A DNA stretch of 64,000 nt from Theropithecus gelada (GCF_003255815.1 NC_037669.1:125573152-125637151); one strand, 5' to 3'. Counted from the stretch's first letter, positions 35,476 to 48,574 are shown. Notes: generated from the sequence alone by a model not told the origin. Translations and numbers: made by a program.

Positions 35476-36850
35476 AACTTCTATATATGCACCCAATTTC
35501 AGAGCAGTTAAATCTATATAGCCAATATTGACAGATATGAAAGCAGAAATTGACAAAAAAGTAAGAGACTTTAATAACCTACACAATGACTAGAACATCC
35601 AGACAGAAAATCAGTAAGCAGCTTACTTGAACAACACTATAGACTAAGTGGATCTAACTGACATACACAGAACTTTTCACCCAACAGCAGAGGAATGCAC
35701 CTTTTTCTCAAGCACTCACTGAGCATTCTCCAGGGTAGACCACATGTTAGGTCTCAAAATAAATATTAACAAATTGAAAAAAATAAAAATCACTCCAAGT
35801 AGCTTTTCCTACCACTACAGAATGAAGCTAGAATTCTGCAACAGCAGAAAATGAAACAAAACAACTACAAATCTGTGGAAACTAAACAACACGCTCTTGA
35901 ACAACTATTGGTTCAAATAGAAAATCAAAAGAGAATTTAAAAAGTACCTTAAAATAGATTTAAATGAAAAGAAAACATACTAAATCCTATGCGAAACAGC
36001 AAAAGTGTTAATAAGAGGAAAGTTTATAATACAAAATGTCTATGTTAAAAATAAAAACTCTAAAATAAAAATCTAATTTTATACCTCAGGGAACTAAAAA
36101 AAGAACAAACTAAGCCCAAAATAAGCAAAGAAAAAGAAATAATAAGACTTGGGAAAGAAATAAATAAAATAGAGAACAAAGCAGTAAAAAAAAAAAAAAA
36201 AAAAAAAAGGAAGTTTATATTTGAAAGAAAAACAAAATTGACAAACCTCTAGTTAGATAAAGAGAGAGAGAGACGACTCCAATAAATAAAATCAGAAATG
36301 AAAGAGGACACATTGCAACAGATGCCTCAGAAATGAAAAGAATCATAAGGGACTATTATAAAAAATAATATGTCAATATATTGAATAACATAAAAATTGA
36401 TAAATTTTTAGAAATATTCAACCTGCCAAAGTTAAATCAGAAAGAAATGGAAAGTCTAGATGGACCAATAACAAATAAGGAGATTGAATCAATAATCAAA
36501 AATTTCACATCAAAGAAAAGCTTAGGAGTTTATGACTACCAGGTAAATTCTACAAAACATCCAAAAAGAGTTAATAAACTTTTCCCCAAAGTAGGAGAAA
36601 ACAGTTCCAAACTCTTTTTATGAGGTCAGTGTAACCCTGACACTAAATCAGGCAAAGATGTTAAAGAAAAGGAAACCATAAGCCATTATTCCTGATGAGC
36701 ATAGATGCAAAATTATTAATTTAGTACTAACAAACAGAATTCGACAGCACACTAAAAGGATCATATACCACAACCAAGTAACCAAGATTTATCCCAAGGT
36801 TGCAAGGATGGTTCGACATACACAAATCAATCAATATAATACAATATGTT

Positions 36851-37164
36851 TTCTGGTTTTTTATTTTATTTATTTATTTATTTATTTATTTTGAGATGGA
36901 GTCTTGCTCTGTTGCCTGGACTAGAGTACAATGGTGAGATCTCAACTTACTGCAACCCTGCCTCCTGGGTTCGAGCTATTCTCCCACCTCAGCCTCCCAT
37001 GTAGCTGGGATTACAGACACCCGCCATCATGCCTGGCTAAGTTTTGTAGAGATGAGGTTTCACCATGTTGGCCAGACTGGTCTTGAACTCCTGACCTCAG
37101 GTGATGTGTCCACCTTGGCCTCCCAAAGTGCTGAGATTACAGGTGTGAGCCACTGTGCCCAGCC
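36851..37164 (-). repeat. Alu element (AluS-like), antisense, inside L1
   Basis: Full antisense Alu with an (ATTT)n tail on the left. Imperfect target duplication aatacaatatgtt (about 36838-36850) and aatacaatgtt (about 37166-37176) in L1 sequence, so it is younger than the L1. Confidence 0.9.
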
Positions 37165-37672
37165 AATACAATGTTAACAGAAGAAAAAATGCATGATTAT
37201 CTCAATAGAGACAGGAAAGAATTGGCAAAGTTTAACACTCGTTCATAATTAAAAGTCTCAATAAAATAGGTATAGAAAGATCTTACCTCAACACAATAAT
37301 CGTTATACATTAAAAGCCCACAACTAGCATAATTAATAGGGAAATAATAAGAATTTTCCCTCTAAAATCTGTTACAAGGCATTTTATTTCATCAGAAAGA
37401 TGAAAAATAAGTATTGGCAAGGGTGTGGAGAAAAGGGAACCCTTCTCCACTTTTGCTGGGAGTGTAAATTGTCACAACCAATAGAACATTGGAATAACAT
37501 TTCTTCAAAAAATTAAAAATAGAACTATCTTTTGATTCTGCAACTTCACTTCTAGATATATATCCAACGGAAATGAAATGAGGATCTCAAAATGATCTCT
37601 GCACTCTCCTTCTTTCAGAATTATTCACAACAGCCAAGAAATGTCTCTCAACAGATAAGTGGATAAAAACAG

Positions 37673-37675
<3 letters not shown>

Positions 37676-37718
<43 letters not shown>

Positions 37719-37720
37719 AC
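37676..37720. repeat. (CA)n microsatellite in L1
   Basis: About 22 CA units with one CT interruption, within the L1 3' region. Confidence 0.95.
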
Positions 37721-38418
37721 TGGAATGCTATTCAACCCTTAAAAAGCAGAAAGTAGGCATGTAGAAGTATGGAGTTCTTGGTCAATGAGTAAAAAGTTTC
37801 AGTTATGCAAAATTATTAAGTCCTGGAGAGCTAATGTAAAATAATATATTGATAGTTAACAATACTGTATTATATACTTGAAATTTCCTAATGGTAATCT
37901 CTAGTGTGCTTACCAAAAAAAATTCAAAAAGCAATAATATGAAGAGATGGATATGTTAATTAGTTTGTGGTGATGGTTTCAAAATATGTATGTGTAGCAC
38001 ATCATCAAATTATAAAATTTAAATATATACAATTTCTAATTGTCAAATATATCTCAATGAAATTTTTTAAAACAACATAACTCCTTTTCAGGCATTTTAT
38101 TGGTGATTTTTCTTAAATTTTAGTATAATTATATGTATTCATTTCTACATATATTTCATAATCTTACGGTAAGTATGTCTAAACTCATGTTAAATATATT
38201 CCACTACTTTGGATCAATAGCAGTAGCATCTTCTCAAACACTTTATTTTCAATATGTAAGTCATTACTGTGGAGCATAAAATTTCTCCAACCAAGGTGTC
38301 AACACTAAAAGAAGAGTTTCAGATTTCTACATGACATGGTTTGGAACAAAATAAACTAATCACCTCCTACAATTTAATAACTTGTGATAATTCATGAAAT
38401 GATGCTTTCTATTTGATG

Positions 38419-38420
<2 letters not shown>

Positions 38421-38462
<42 letters not shown>
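38421..38462. repeat. (AT)21 microsatellite
   Basis: Uninterrupted AT dinucleotide run, self-complementary. Confidence 0.97.
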
Positions 38463-38464
<2 letters not shown>

Positions 38465-39059
38465 TCTTCCCAATTTAACTTTTACCATATCCAATGTCTA
38501 CACTATAACGAATGATGTCTTTATTTCTTAGATGCTCCTGTTTTCTCTGTGTATTAGTTGTCTCTCTCATTAAAGATAGTTTCTCAAAATCTGGTATGCC
38601 TCAAAATCACATTTGTAATAATTGGCTCCACTCAGCACATATAGTATTTCCTTAAATTCAAATATACTTCATAAACATTTCTTCTCCCTCCCGCCCACCT
38701 TCAACTTAATAAGAGATGAAACAAAACAGTTTAGTTTCTCTAACTTTTGTTTGGCAAAGCGTTAGAGTCAGGATATAGCCCATATTCCACAGTGTGATTC
38801 TACCTCTTTAGACATAGGAATCCCTGTGGTTAGACTATGCATCTTCCCTTAACTGTCATGCCCGATTCGACATAGTAATTAGAAGAATCAAAGTCTGGTC
38901 ATGCCATGTTGGGAACTAGAGAAACATGAGTGAAAAAAGCCTCAGGTTAACTTTTGTATTCAAAATGGAAGATTGTTGAGAGCAGCTCATATTGAGAACT
39001 CGTGGTTCACTGAAAAGTTGCACTAGTTGTGTGAGGCACGTGTCAGAAAAGTAACCAAG
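38463..39059. other. Low-copy sequence
   Basis: No repeat or gene recognised between the AT run and the LTR. Confidence 0.5.
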
Positions 39060-39420
39060 TGCTTTGGATTGAATTGTGTCCCTCCGTAATTCATATATTG
39101 AAGTCTTAACACTCCAGGTGTCTACAATGGAGATAGGACTTTTAAGAAGGTTATTAAGCTTAAATAAAGTCATAAGAGTGGAGCCTTGATCCTATAAAAC
39201 AAGAAAGGCACAAGAGATCCCTCTCTTTTTGCTGTGTAAGGACACAGCAGGAAGATGATAGTCTGCAGGCCAGCAAGAAGGACTTCATCAGAGACTGAAT
39301 CAGCCAGCAAATGATCATGAGCTTCCAAGCCTCCAGAACCGTGAAAAAATACATTTTTGTTGTTTAAGCCACCCCATTTATGCTATTGTTTTGTTACGGC
39401 AGCCCAAGCTGACTAATGCA
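39060..39420 (+). repeat. MaLR-type solo LTR (MLT1/MST group)
   Basis: About 361 bp: ggattgaattgtgtccctc, aattcatatattgaagtc, tccaagcctccagaaccgtg and ttgtttaagccaccccat, closing at gactaatgca. No internal region and no clear target duplication. Subfamily unresolved. Confidence 0.75.
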
Positions 39421-40857
39421 CCGTAAGTAGAAACTGGAGATCAGTAGTCATGGAAATCAGGTGAAATAACCAAGACCGCAACATGGGTAACAGATGCAAT
39501 TTGCTTTAACTCTGCCAGAAGGCATTTCTGTGAACCAGAGCTGCTTTGAAAGAGATGAGGACTTGCGTTCTTTTGTTGCTGTGCAACATCTTAGTGTTGC
39601 CTTACTCTTGACACTGATAGAATGAAAATTTTCTGTACTTTGGATCAGGAACATCTTTCAGATTATTTACTTTACCCTAATATTAGGTTGAATTAGTTAT
39701 TTAAAAATAAAATGTATTAAAACTAAAAAATCAAATCACAGCCTGGGGAGATGGGGGAAAGTTTTGTTACTATTAAATGCAAGCAAAATAAATACATTTG
39801 TGTCAGGCACTAAGCTGGATGCTGATAATACAGGGGTGAATAAGTAGAGTCCCTATTATTGAGTGTTAACATTTCAAAGTTTAGAATACATCTGGAAATA
39901 TAACTAAGAAACAAATGCCAGAAAGAAATGGTCCCAAGAATTAGTCAAACCAGAAAAGATGCTTACCTAGGGAAACCTTGGATACCAGAAGAGTTCTCTA
40001 AACTGTCATAAATAATAGCATGCAAAATGGAACTAAGCTTCACAAATAAGGAGAGAAGTGAAAACAATGATTAAACAGTGAGCAGTGTGTTTGGTGTTAG
40101 CTGATGAAGCCAGAATCAGAGAGATCAGGCAGCATTCTGAGTGAAAGTGAAAAACAAGCTGCTTTCAATGTGGTAATTCCCAAAATCCCTGGGGCCAGAA
40201 TGGTGGATTAAAAGAATAGTTCAGCTCTGAAGTCTATTTCAGATATCATTGAGTGTGTTTTACAGTGACTCGTGTATTTATTCAACACAAAATATTTGGA
40301 CATTTTTGTTGTGTGCAAAACCACGTAAGGCATAAAATGGAGAGCCTACCCCTTAGGATGCATTTACTCAAATTGAAACTCTTTAATACCCCACAATGGG
40401 AGTAAACTTTTTTTTTTTATTAATGATTCAGAGCCAGAAGGGATAAACCGTGAATACCTAGTGAGTCACCCTAAAGATAGTTTCTGAATAGGTCTCATGG
40501 ATTTCAGGGTGTAGGACCATGGAGGGAATAAAACCACCAAGTTGTTGTAGGTGAGGAAGGAAACGAGGCTTTTTGATGAACGAGAAAAAGAAACTTGACT
40601 CTCCTTTAGTATGAAAGGGACGTGGTTTCAGATTGTGCATCACAGGTTCATGGAATGGAGAACTTCTAAGGAGATGGCAGTACTTTTAAAGAGATAAATC
40701 GGATGTTCCTTTGGTGAATAATTAGCAAGGTTTATGACCTTTTAAGATATAAAAGGTCACTTGTAGCTGAACATGGCAAGTGGAAGCACGTAAACTAGCA
40801 CAGCCCACTGGCTAAGGTGAAAAGTCAGGAAATAAAACCCACTTCAGTAACTTATTC
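39421..40857. other. Mostly low-copy sequence, L2/MIR-like trace
   Basis: A short stretch at 39795-39870 (tgtcaggcactaagctggat, gctgataatacaggggtga) resembles an old L2/MIR-type fragment. The remainder is unrecognised. Confidence 0.45.
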
Positions 40858-41700
40858 TACTTCCTCCAGGTTTATCTGTGTTGTAACAAGTTGCAAGGTT
40901 TTCTTCTTTTTTTAAGTCTGAGTAATATTTCATTGTATGTAGCTACCACATTATCTTCATCTATTCATTCATCAGTGGACATTTAGGTTGTTTCAATATC
41001 GTGGCCTTGTGAATAACGCTGCAATTAACACAGAAATGCAGACATTTCTTTGAGATTCTGATTTCATTTTTTTTTGATATCTACACAGAGATAGGGTTGC
41101 TAGATTATGTAATGCTTCTATGTTTAATGTTTTGAGGAATCTCCATACTGCTTTTCATCATGGCTACATTTTACAATCCCATTAACAGTGTACAAGTGTT
41201 TCATTTCTCCACATCCTTGTCAGAACAACTTCTTTTTTTGCTTATAACAACTATCCTAACAGGTATGAAGTGACATCTCACTGTGGTTTAGATTTTTGGT
41301 TATCTGATTATTAGTAACATTGAACATCTTTTCATATACCTGTTGGCCATTTATAAATATTTTTTGAAGTAATGGCTATTCAAGTTTTTTATATATTTTT
41401 AAATTGGGTTATTTGTCACGAAAGGACAAATACTGCATGATAGACTTATATGAGATATCTAAAATAGTCAAATTCATAGAAACATAGTCAAATGATGGCT
41501 GCTAGAGACTGAAGGGAGAAGGACATGGGAAATAGCTATTCAATTGGTATGAAGTTTCAGATATACAAGATGGTTAAGTTCTAGAGATTTATATAACTTT
41601 GTTCCTATAGTTAACAATACAATATTGCACACTTAAAAATTTGAGTGCATTTCATGTTGTGTTCTTAATATAATAAAAGCCAAAACAAAACAAAAAAACA
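40858..41700 (+). repeat. L1M 3' end with 5' inversion (twin-primed)
   Basis: 40858-41418 is antisense late ORF2 (for example cattcatcagtggacattta, ccacatccttgtcagaacaa). 41419-41700 is the sense continuation (cgaaaggacaaatactgcat) through the 3'UTR to an A-rich end. The inverted segment derives from sequence immediately upstream of the sense segment, the classic twin-priming arrangement. Confidence 0.8.
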
Positions 41701-42629
41701 CTTCAGATGGAGTATCATTGTCAGATTTTTTAATAGCAGTATTACATGACTGCAAGGAAAAATGTGGCTGCAGTGACCACATCTGGTAAACCCTATTGCC
41801 TCCAAACAGGTCCCTTGTATAGACCTAAAGACAGGTCAAAGTGCTGACATTAGATTTCTCTTTGATTTTTGAAGATGAGTGCTCAAGTTGGATTTAATCT
41901 GGTTTCAAAGCAGACCTTCTCAACTGAGTTCTCATGAGAGAATTCCTTTCTGTACTAGGCATACATTTAATAAATTGATTGATCTCTTAACCATCTGGAA
42001 TGATCCTAGATATGCATATTCAATGGGATAAATGAAAATAATAGTGGCCCCTAATTTTCTATGAACCGTGGCTGAAAAGCTGTTCTAGAGTTACAAATAA
42101 ATATAATGTGCTACACAACAAAGTTCATATATGTAGCATATAATTAAATATGCAGAGATAGTGAATATTAGGGACTACATCAGTAACACAAATTCTTCCT
42201 TTTGACTACATCATCATGCAGCAAAATGGGTAAAAGACATATAAAACTTTTAAAGTAAGTGAAAAAAAATTGACCATTATTCTTTGGGTAACTAGGAACA
42301 TTTAAGTTTTTGAGAGGAGTATCAGGAAGCTCATCAAGAGCAATAAGATCCTAATTTTCTACAGCTGCTTCTGTTTTCTCATTTTTGGCAGACTTTTCCA
42401 TGTCCCCTCACAAACTCTGCTATATAGCCACAGCAGGCTCAGTGACTAGAATCATTTAACTTTGGAAAAGCCTCATGCTTGCTTTAATAATATATTGTAG
42501 AGGTTAACACAACTAGACAATCTAAGTTACCTTGCTGTAAAGTTCTTCAAATCCAAAATCACTTATATAGGCTCCTTGAGGTACCAATAAAACTATTTTC
42601 CTGTGTGTGATCTAATTTTTTCCTCAGTC
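41701..42629. other. Low-copy sequence
   Basis: No repeat or gene recognised. Confidence 0.5.
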
Positions 42630-42647
42630 CCTTTTTTTTTCTTTCTT

Positions 42648-42682
<35 letters not shown>

Positions 42683-42814
42683 TGGAGTCTCACACTGTTG
42701 TCCAGGCTGGAGTGCAATCTCGGCTCACTGCAACCTCCATATCTGGGTTCACGCAATTCTGCCTAAGCCTCCTGAGTAGCTGGGATTACAGGCACACAGC
42801 ACCATACCTGGCTA

Positions 42815-42856
<42 letters not shown>

Positions 42857-42980
42857 TTTTAGTAGAGACAGGGTTTCACTATGTTGGCCAGACTGGTCTC
42901 AAACTCCTGACTTCATGATCTGCCCCCCTCTGCCTCCCAAAGTGCTCCAAAGATTACAGCCATGAGGCACCGTGCCCAGC
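42630..42980 (-). repeat. Alu element, antisense, with (TTA)n linker expansion
   Basis: Antisense Alu with a long T tail (42630-42679). The A-rich linker between its arms has become a (TTA)n microsatellite of about 12 units (42817-42855). Confidence 0.92.
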
Positions 42981-44181
42981 CTGCTCAGTTACTTTAGGCA
43001 GGTGACAAGCTTGTTAGGGAATCCTGTGGACTTAGACTGATGTCACCTATGTTGAGCCCTTGCTCATAGTTTATCGATAGGAAAATGGCATGGACTTTAA
43101 CCAGTACTCAAAATTAGGTAACAATTCTTCCCTATTTCACCCAGAAGAGGGAAGTAATGGGAGCAGAGCTCCACTTTCAGGGAGACTACTGTGATGAAGA
43201 CCAAAGGAAGGAAAATTACATATAGGGACAGTTAGGCAACATTTATGCTCTAATCAGGGAGATAGGAGCTGGAATTATAAACATATAAGAGAAGTCAATG
43301 CTTTTCAATGAGGAAATTATAATCAAGTTAAAGACTCAAAATGCATGCACAAACCAATTACTGTAACAGCTCACATATTTGATACTCTTTCAACAGCAAA
43401 AGTTAAAAGTGTTCTTGATATATATATATACACACACACACATATATATACACACACATATATATATTTGGAAATCAGGAAAGAAAACAACTTCACTGTT
43501 GTAGCTGGCAAGGCAAAATTAATGAATGTATAGGATGTGAATTATTTTTCTGTATGAGAAAACATATAACTTGTTTTTATTTCTCTCTTTTTCTTTTTTT
43601 AAATTTTCATTCTTGAAAATATTTTTCATTGATAATCAAGAGTCAATGTTATTGCTAATTCTGGTTAAATTTGACACAAATAGAAAAATTTATATGAAGA
43701 AGAAAATGGACTAGCTTCTCTATTTCTTTTCTTCTTTGAATCCATCTTTATTAGGTTAGACATGGTGCTGGAAATTTACAAGTTTCCCATATGCTGCAAG
43801 AACCCTGAAGGTCAGAGCACCAATACATTTTGGTTGGCATTAAATGTCACACTATCCCAGAACAGTGGGACTTTGCATTTGTATATTAACTCATTATCTG
43901 CAGGCAGTACTGATGGGGAATTTGCTCACAAACCATCTCATAGTGTAATTTAAAAATAAAGAATTTGAAACCAAATTAAGCATATAGAAAAAACATTCTA
44001 ATTTGATCTATTTTAAATGAACAAATTAAAATTCCTCTATCTTAAATAAAATGGAATCTGAAGTTAAATAAGAAATCTGGTGTAGAACTAACACTTTATG
44101 GTAAACAACTTTGTACACAGCTAAGTAAATATACGCATGTGTCCCCAGAGGGAAACAAGTGAACAAGGCATTTAATTCAAA
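42981..44181. other. Low-copy sequence with TA/CA microsatellite
   Basis: Contains a (TA)n(CA)n block at 43418-43468; otherwise nothing recognised. A 63-codon frame at 43762-43953 has no known domain. Confidence 0.5.
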
Positions 44182-44361
44182 GCAAAGACAACTTTACACA
44201 AATGATTTACTTTAAATAGCCATCCAGTATTTTTATTTCGGCTGGTGAAGTTCTGAGAATTCCATTGTTCTGTTATTTTAATCTTGGATCCTAAAGTGCT
44301 GTGTAAATGTAAGTAACAAGTTAATACTTGTTTGGTTGAAAGCCAAGAACCAGATTTAAAA
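44182..44361. repeat. Local duplication, copy A (unclassified)
   Basis: About 180 bp aligning along its whole length with 44786-44968. Shared blocks include ccatccagtattt, gagaattccattgttctgt, gtgctgtg and aatacttgttt. Not a repeat family I recognise. Confidence 0.85.
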
Positions 44362-44785
44362 GGGTTGGAGAGATTCAGCTTGAATCTTGCTGTTGTCAGA
44401 ATAAATACTGTATTCTTTCCTCTGATGCTCTAAACATAAATAGATATAGAGTGCTGGCGGGATCTTTGGAAAATTGTACAAGCATGATTATCCTCTTTAG
44501 AGGCCTTGGCGGGGTAGAGCGGGGTGACTGTCATTATGGGTCTCTTGAGCCCCAGAGATGGCTGGCCTTTGGGAAATCATAGCATTGTCTCTCTAATAAC
44601 ATTCACTTTACCACCCACAAATTCTGTCCCAACTCTAAGAAACAGAAAAAAACCTGAGCTTCCAAGTTAATTTCCATTCAGATGATTTTTCATTTCAAAT
44701 CCTATAACACTAATATCTTTTCAGTAAAATTCCACTCTGAGTAAAAGTTGCATTAATGTTACAATTTAAATACATACTATTTTAA

Positions 44786-44968
44786 AACAAAGATAACTTC
44801 AGACAAAAATTGTTTACATTAAATACCCATCCAGTATTTCCATTACACTGGTGAAGTTTTGAGAATTCCATTGTTCTGTAATTTTACTCTGTGATCCTAG
44901 GGTGCTGTGCAAATATAGGTAACAAGTAAATACTTGTTTATTTGAAAGCCAAGAAACAGACTAAAAGA
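44786..44968. repeat. Local duplication, copy B (unclassified)
   Basis: Same orientation as copy A, about 600 bp downstream, roughly 80-85% identical by eye with small indels. Confidence 0.85.
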
Positions 44969-45340
44969 GTACAAACTGATTATTAGCTTACTAGAAAAGT
45001 AAAGTATTTGAGTCAGTCAGTATTTTGTATGAAAATCTGGCAGTCCTCAGGTAATATCATCAACAGTTCACCATGGTTATAGTTTCAATCATTTTTTAAA
45101 CACATTGATTAAGAACACACTTACAGTTTGCAATTTTAATTATTTTTCTCACTATTTGTCCCTGTGGATATTTATAGTCAAAATTGCATGAGTTCCTTAT
45201 AAATGACTTGTATTGATCCAGAGACAAAATCTGTACATAAATATCACTGAATCAAAATAAGCAGAAATGGTATACCAGCATTTTGCTTTTTAAACACTTT
45301 CAAAAATATACATTTTTTGGACTTAAAACTACAGATTTAG

Positions 45341-45897
45341 GCCAGGCGTGGTGGCTCACCTGTGTAACCCCAGCACTTTGGGAGGTGGAGGCGGGCAGAT
45401 CACGAGGTCAGGAGATCGACACCATCCTGGCTAACACGGTGAAACCCCATCTCTACTAAAAACACAAAAAATTAGCAGGGTGCCGGGACGGGCACCTGTA
45501 GTCCCAGCTACTCGGGAGGCTGAGGCCGGAGAATGGCGTGAACGTGGGAGGCGGAGCTTGCAGTGAGCTAAGATCATGTCACTGCACTCCTGCCGGGGCG
45601 ACAGAGCCAGACTCTGTCTCAAAAATAAAAAATAAATAAATAAATAACCCCGTCTCTACTAAAAATACAAAAAATTAGCCAGGGGCGGTGGCGGGCGCCT
45701 GTAGTCCCAGCTACTCAGGAGGCTGAGGCAGGAGAATGGCATGAACCCGGGAGGCGGAGCTTGCAGTGAGCCAAGATGGCGCCACTGCACTCCAGCCAGG
45801 GGACAGAGCAAGACTCCATCTCAAAAAAAAAATAAATAAATAAAATAAATAATAAAAATAAATAAATAAATAAACAAACAACCAAACAAAAAAACCC
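45341..45897 (+). repeat. Three-armed Alu composite (left-right-right), sense
   Basis: A full AluY-like dimer (45341-45623), an (AAAT) A-rich tail, then a second partial copy that begins at ccccgtctctactaaaaa (late left arm) and contains a complete right arm and its own A-rich tail. A perfect 12-bp target duplication ctacagatttag flanks the entire unit (45329-45340 and 45898-45909). Confidence 0.9.
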
Positions 45898-45909
45898 CTA
45901 CAGATTTAG

Positions 45910-46883
45910 CAGAATGAATTGGTAGTTCAACTACAGAAAACAGGTAGTCTTCTAAATGTGAATAATGCATCCATAGAAAAACAACAAATTAGTATAATTA
46001 CATACTTCTCTAATTGAGGAAAGCAATAGTAATTTAATTTATTCTCCTTCAACACAATATAAAAGCAAATAAAATTTTAATTTTGGACCACAAAATGAGT
46101 TATTTAATTGGCATAAAACTAGCAAGACTCTAACAAATCAAAGTGTTTCATTATCTGTAATTATAGTTTGCAAAAACTTTGTCTTGGCAACTTGGTAAAG
46201 TTACTTGGCTTTAAACTTTCATTTGAAAGGTGCTTTATTGAAGTAATTTATATGGGTACCTATAACCTCAACTTATATGATGTCTAATTTTTCTTGCAAG
46301 ATTTATATCAAGTAATGATGTAGTAGAACTATTCTCTGAAAGACAATAAAGTCCTATATTCTTTGAAGCTTCATACCCCACCCACATCTCAATGTGGATG
46401 TCAACCATGTGTACTTTGCATCTATTAGTTCATTGCAGAATGATTGTAAAAATGTATGCCTTTACCCTGGGCTGAAAGATGTTGTAACAAAGTATACATA
46501 TTTTATAGTATGTATACATACAGTAATTAAGCTATTACTGACAGTATAATACATAATATCTTCGTTTGTAAAAACTGTAGGAATTAATTTTCTAAATAGA
46601 CACCACCAGGGAAAGTTTGATTCATCTTGAACAAATGGTTTATGTTAATCATATATGCACTAAGAATTATCTCTCAACTGATTGTGTTTACCTCTGTATT
46701 TTAGCTTTAGTCATCTCAAGAAAGAATACAGGGGTTTATGGTACAGATTTTCTGCATTAACCTTACCTTAGGTCTTATCATATAGTGATGTCATGTTAAT
46801 TTTTCCTAATCACATCAAATTATCATATTAGCATTTTGTAATTAATGAAACTCTCTAAACTGTTCCAAATTTCATGATATATT
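45910..46883. other. AT-rich low-copy sequence
   Basis: No repeat or gene recognised. Confidence 0.5.
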
Positions 46884-46893
46884 TACAATATAT

Positions 46894-47199
46894 GTTATTT
46901 TTTTTCTTTTTTGGGGGGGGACAGAGTCTCGCTGTGTTGCCCAAACTAGAGTGCAGTGGCTCGATCTCAGCTCACTGCAGCTTCCACCTCCTGGGTCCAT
47001 GCAATTCTACTACTTCAGCCTCCTGAGTAGCTGGGATTACAAGCGTGCACCACCTCGCCCAGATAATTTTTGTATTTTTAGTAGAGACGGGGTTTCACCA
47101 TGGTGGCCAGGCTAATATCAAACTCCTGACTTCAAGTGATCTGCCCACATCGGCCTCCCAAAGTGCTGGGATTATAGGCATGAGCCATCACGCCCAGCC
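46894..47199 (-). repeat. Alu element (AluS-like), antisense
   Basis: Full antisense Alu with target duplication tacaatatat (46884-46893 and 47200-47209). An unusual run of eight G follows the T tail (46913-46920). Confidence 0.92.
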
Positions 47200-47214
47200 T
47201 ACAATATATATTTT

Positions 47215-48425
47215 TCAAAATTTCTACCTGTTTTATTGAGATAAAATTGACATGTAATTAACAGCTCATAGCTAAAATACACAGTTTGATAGGTTTTATT
47301 TTTTGTATTTTAATTATTGTATTTATTTATTTATTTTTTAGACAGAGTATCGCTCTGTGACCTAGGCTGGAGTGCAGTGGCACAATCTGTGCTCACGGCA
47401 AACTCCACCTCCTGGGTTCAAGAGATTCTCCAGCCTCAGCCTCCCAAGTAGCTGGGACTACAAACGCATGCCACCATATCCAGCTAATTTTTGTATTATT
47501 AGTAGAGACAGGGTTCCGCCCTGTTGGCCATGCTGGCCTCGAACTTCTGACTTCAGGTGATCCACCTGCCTCGGCCTCCCAAAGTGCTGGGATTATAGGC
47601 ATGAACGACCGCACCTGGCTCACAGTTTGATAGGTTTTGACTTAAGCACAGACCTGTGAAACTATGACCACAATAGAAAGAGCAAACATAGCCATCATTT
47701 TGAAAAGTTTCATGTGCATTTATAATCCTGCCTTCCACCCTGGCCTAATCCTTCATCATCCCCAATCAGTTCTCTGCATTCTTCAATTATGCCTTTTCCT
47801 AGAGTTTTATGTAACTGTAATCACACACTATATATTCTATTTTATAATGCATATTACATCCTTCACTAAACATTATTACACTGGGATTCATCCTTGTTGC
47901 TACACATATTAATAATTGCTTTATTTTATTGCTGTTGTTATCAACTGTATGAGCATAGAACATTTTTAAATTCATTTATCTGTTGGTGGTTATTTGGATT
48001 TTTTTTTACTATTTGGGACTCTCACAAATAAAGCCTATATAAATATCAATACACAGGTTTCTGTATAAACAAGACTTTTCATTTCTCTTGGTTGATTACT
48101 TTGAAGTGAAATGGCTGGGATATATGGCAGGTCTAGGTTGGAGTATTTAAGAAAGTCTCAAACTACTTCCACAGTGACTCTATCATTTGACATTCTCAAC
48201 ACCATGGATGAGAATTTCAGTTCTTCACACCCTTGTCAACAGTTGTTATGACCATGTTTCTTAGTTTTTGCCATATATAAAGTGGGTAGTAATAGATAGA
48301 TATGACTTAATTTGCGTTTTCTTTATGACTAATGATGTTCAGCCTCTTTTCATGTATTTATTTGTCACCTGTATCTTTTCTTTTGTGAAATATCTTTTCA
48401 AATATTTTGTCCACTTAAAAAAGTT
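47215..48425 (-). repeat. Old L1M/L1ME 3' region, antisense
   Basis: Antisense L1 tail (ttttattgagataaaattga), split by an Alu, then late-ORF2 complement (cacagtgactctatcatttg, catgtatttatttgtcacct). The sequence that logically follows its right end resumes at about 49845. Confidence 0.7.
47298..47620 (-). repeat. Alu element (AluS-like), antisense, inside L1
   Basis: Perfect 18-bp target duplication cacagtttgataggtttt (47280-47297 and 47621-47638) within L1 sequence. The tail reads (TTTA)-type on the left. Confidence 0.95.
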
Positions 48426-48560
48426 TATATGTATATATACAAATGCACACACATATATACACATATATGCACATGGACATGTATACATATATATCGGTAT
48501 GCACATATATTTATACAAAGTGTGTGTATGTATGTGTATGTGTTTGTGTGCATATATATT
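48426..48560. repeat. (TATACA)/(TG)-type microsatellite
   Basis: Complex TA/CA then TG/TA-rich stretch; overlapping frames on both strands are low-complexity artefacts. Confidence 0.85.
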
Positions 48561-48574
48561 ATACACTACTGAAC

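Larger units (their letters stand above)
35476..38075 (+). repeat. Old L1 (L1MA/L1PB level), 5' truncated, split and deleted
   Basis: ORF2-derived from the endonuclease region (acagatatgaaagcagaaat) through the RT start (tgatgagcatagatgcaaaa). It is interrupted by an antisense Alu (36851-37164), resumes at gcatgattatctcaatagag, lacks part of ORF2 near 37380, then continues to a 3'UTR ending ctcaatgaaattttttaaa. Only scattered short frames remain (for example 36381-36623). Confidence 0.85.

Noticed and set aside
38421..38462. (AT)21 as a designed or functional palindrome
   Set aside because: Any AT run is self-complementary; ordinary microsatellite.
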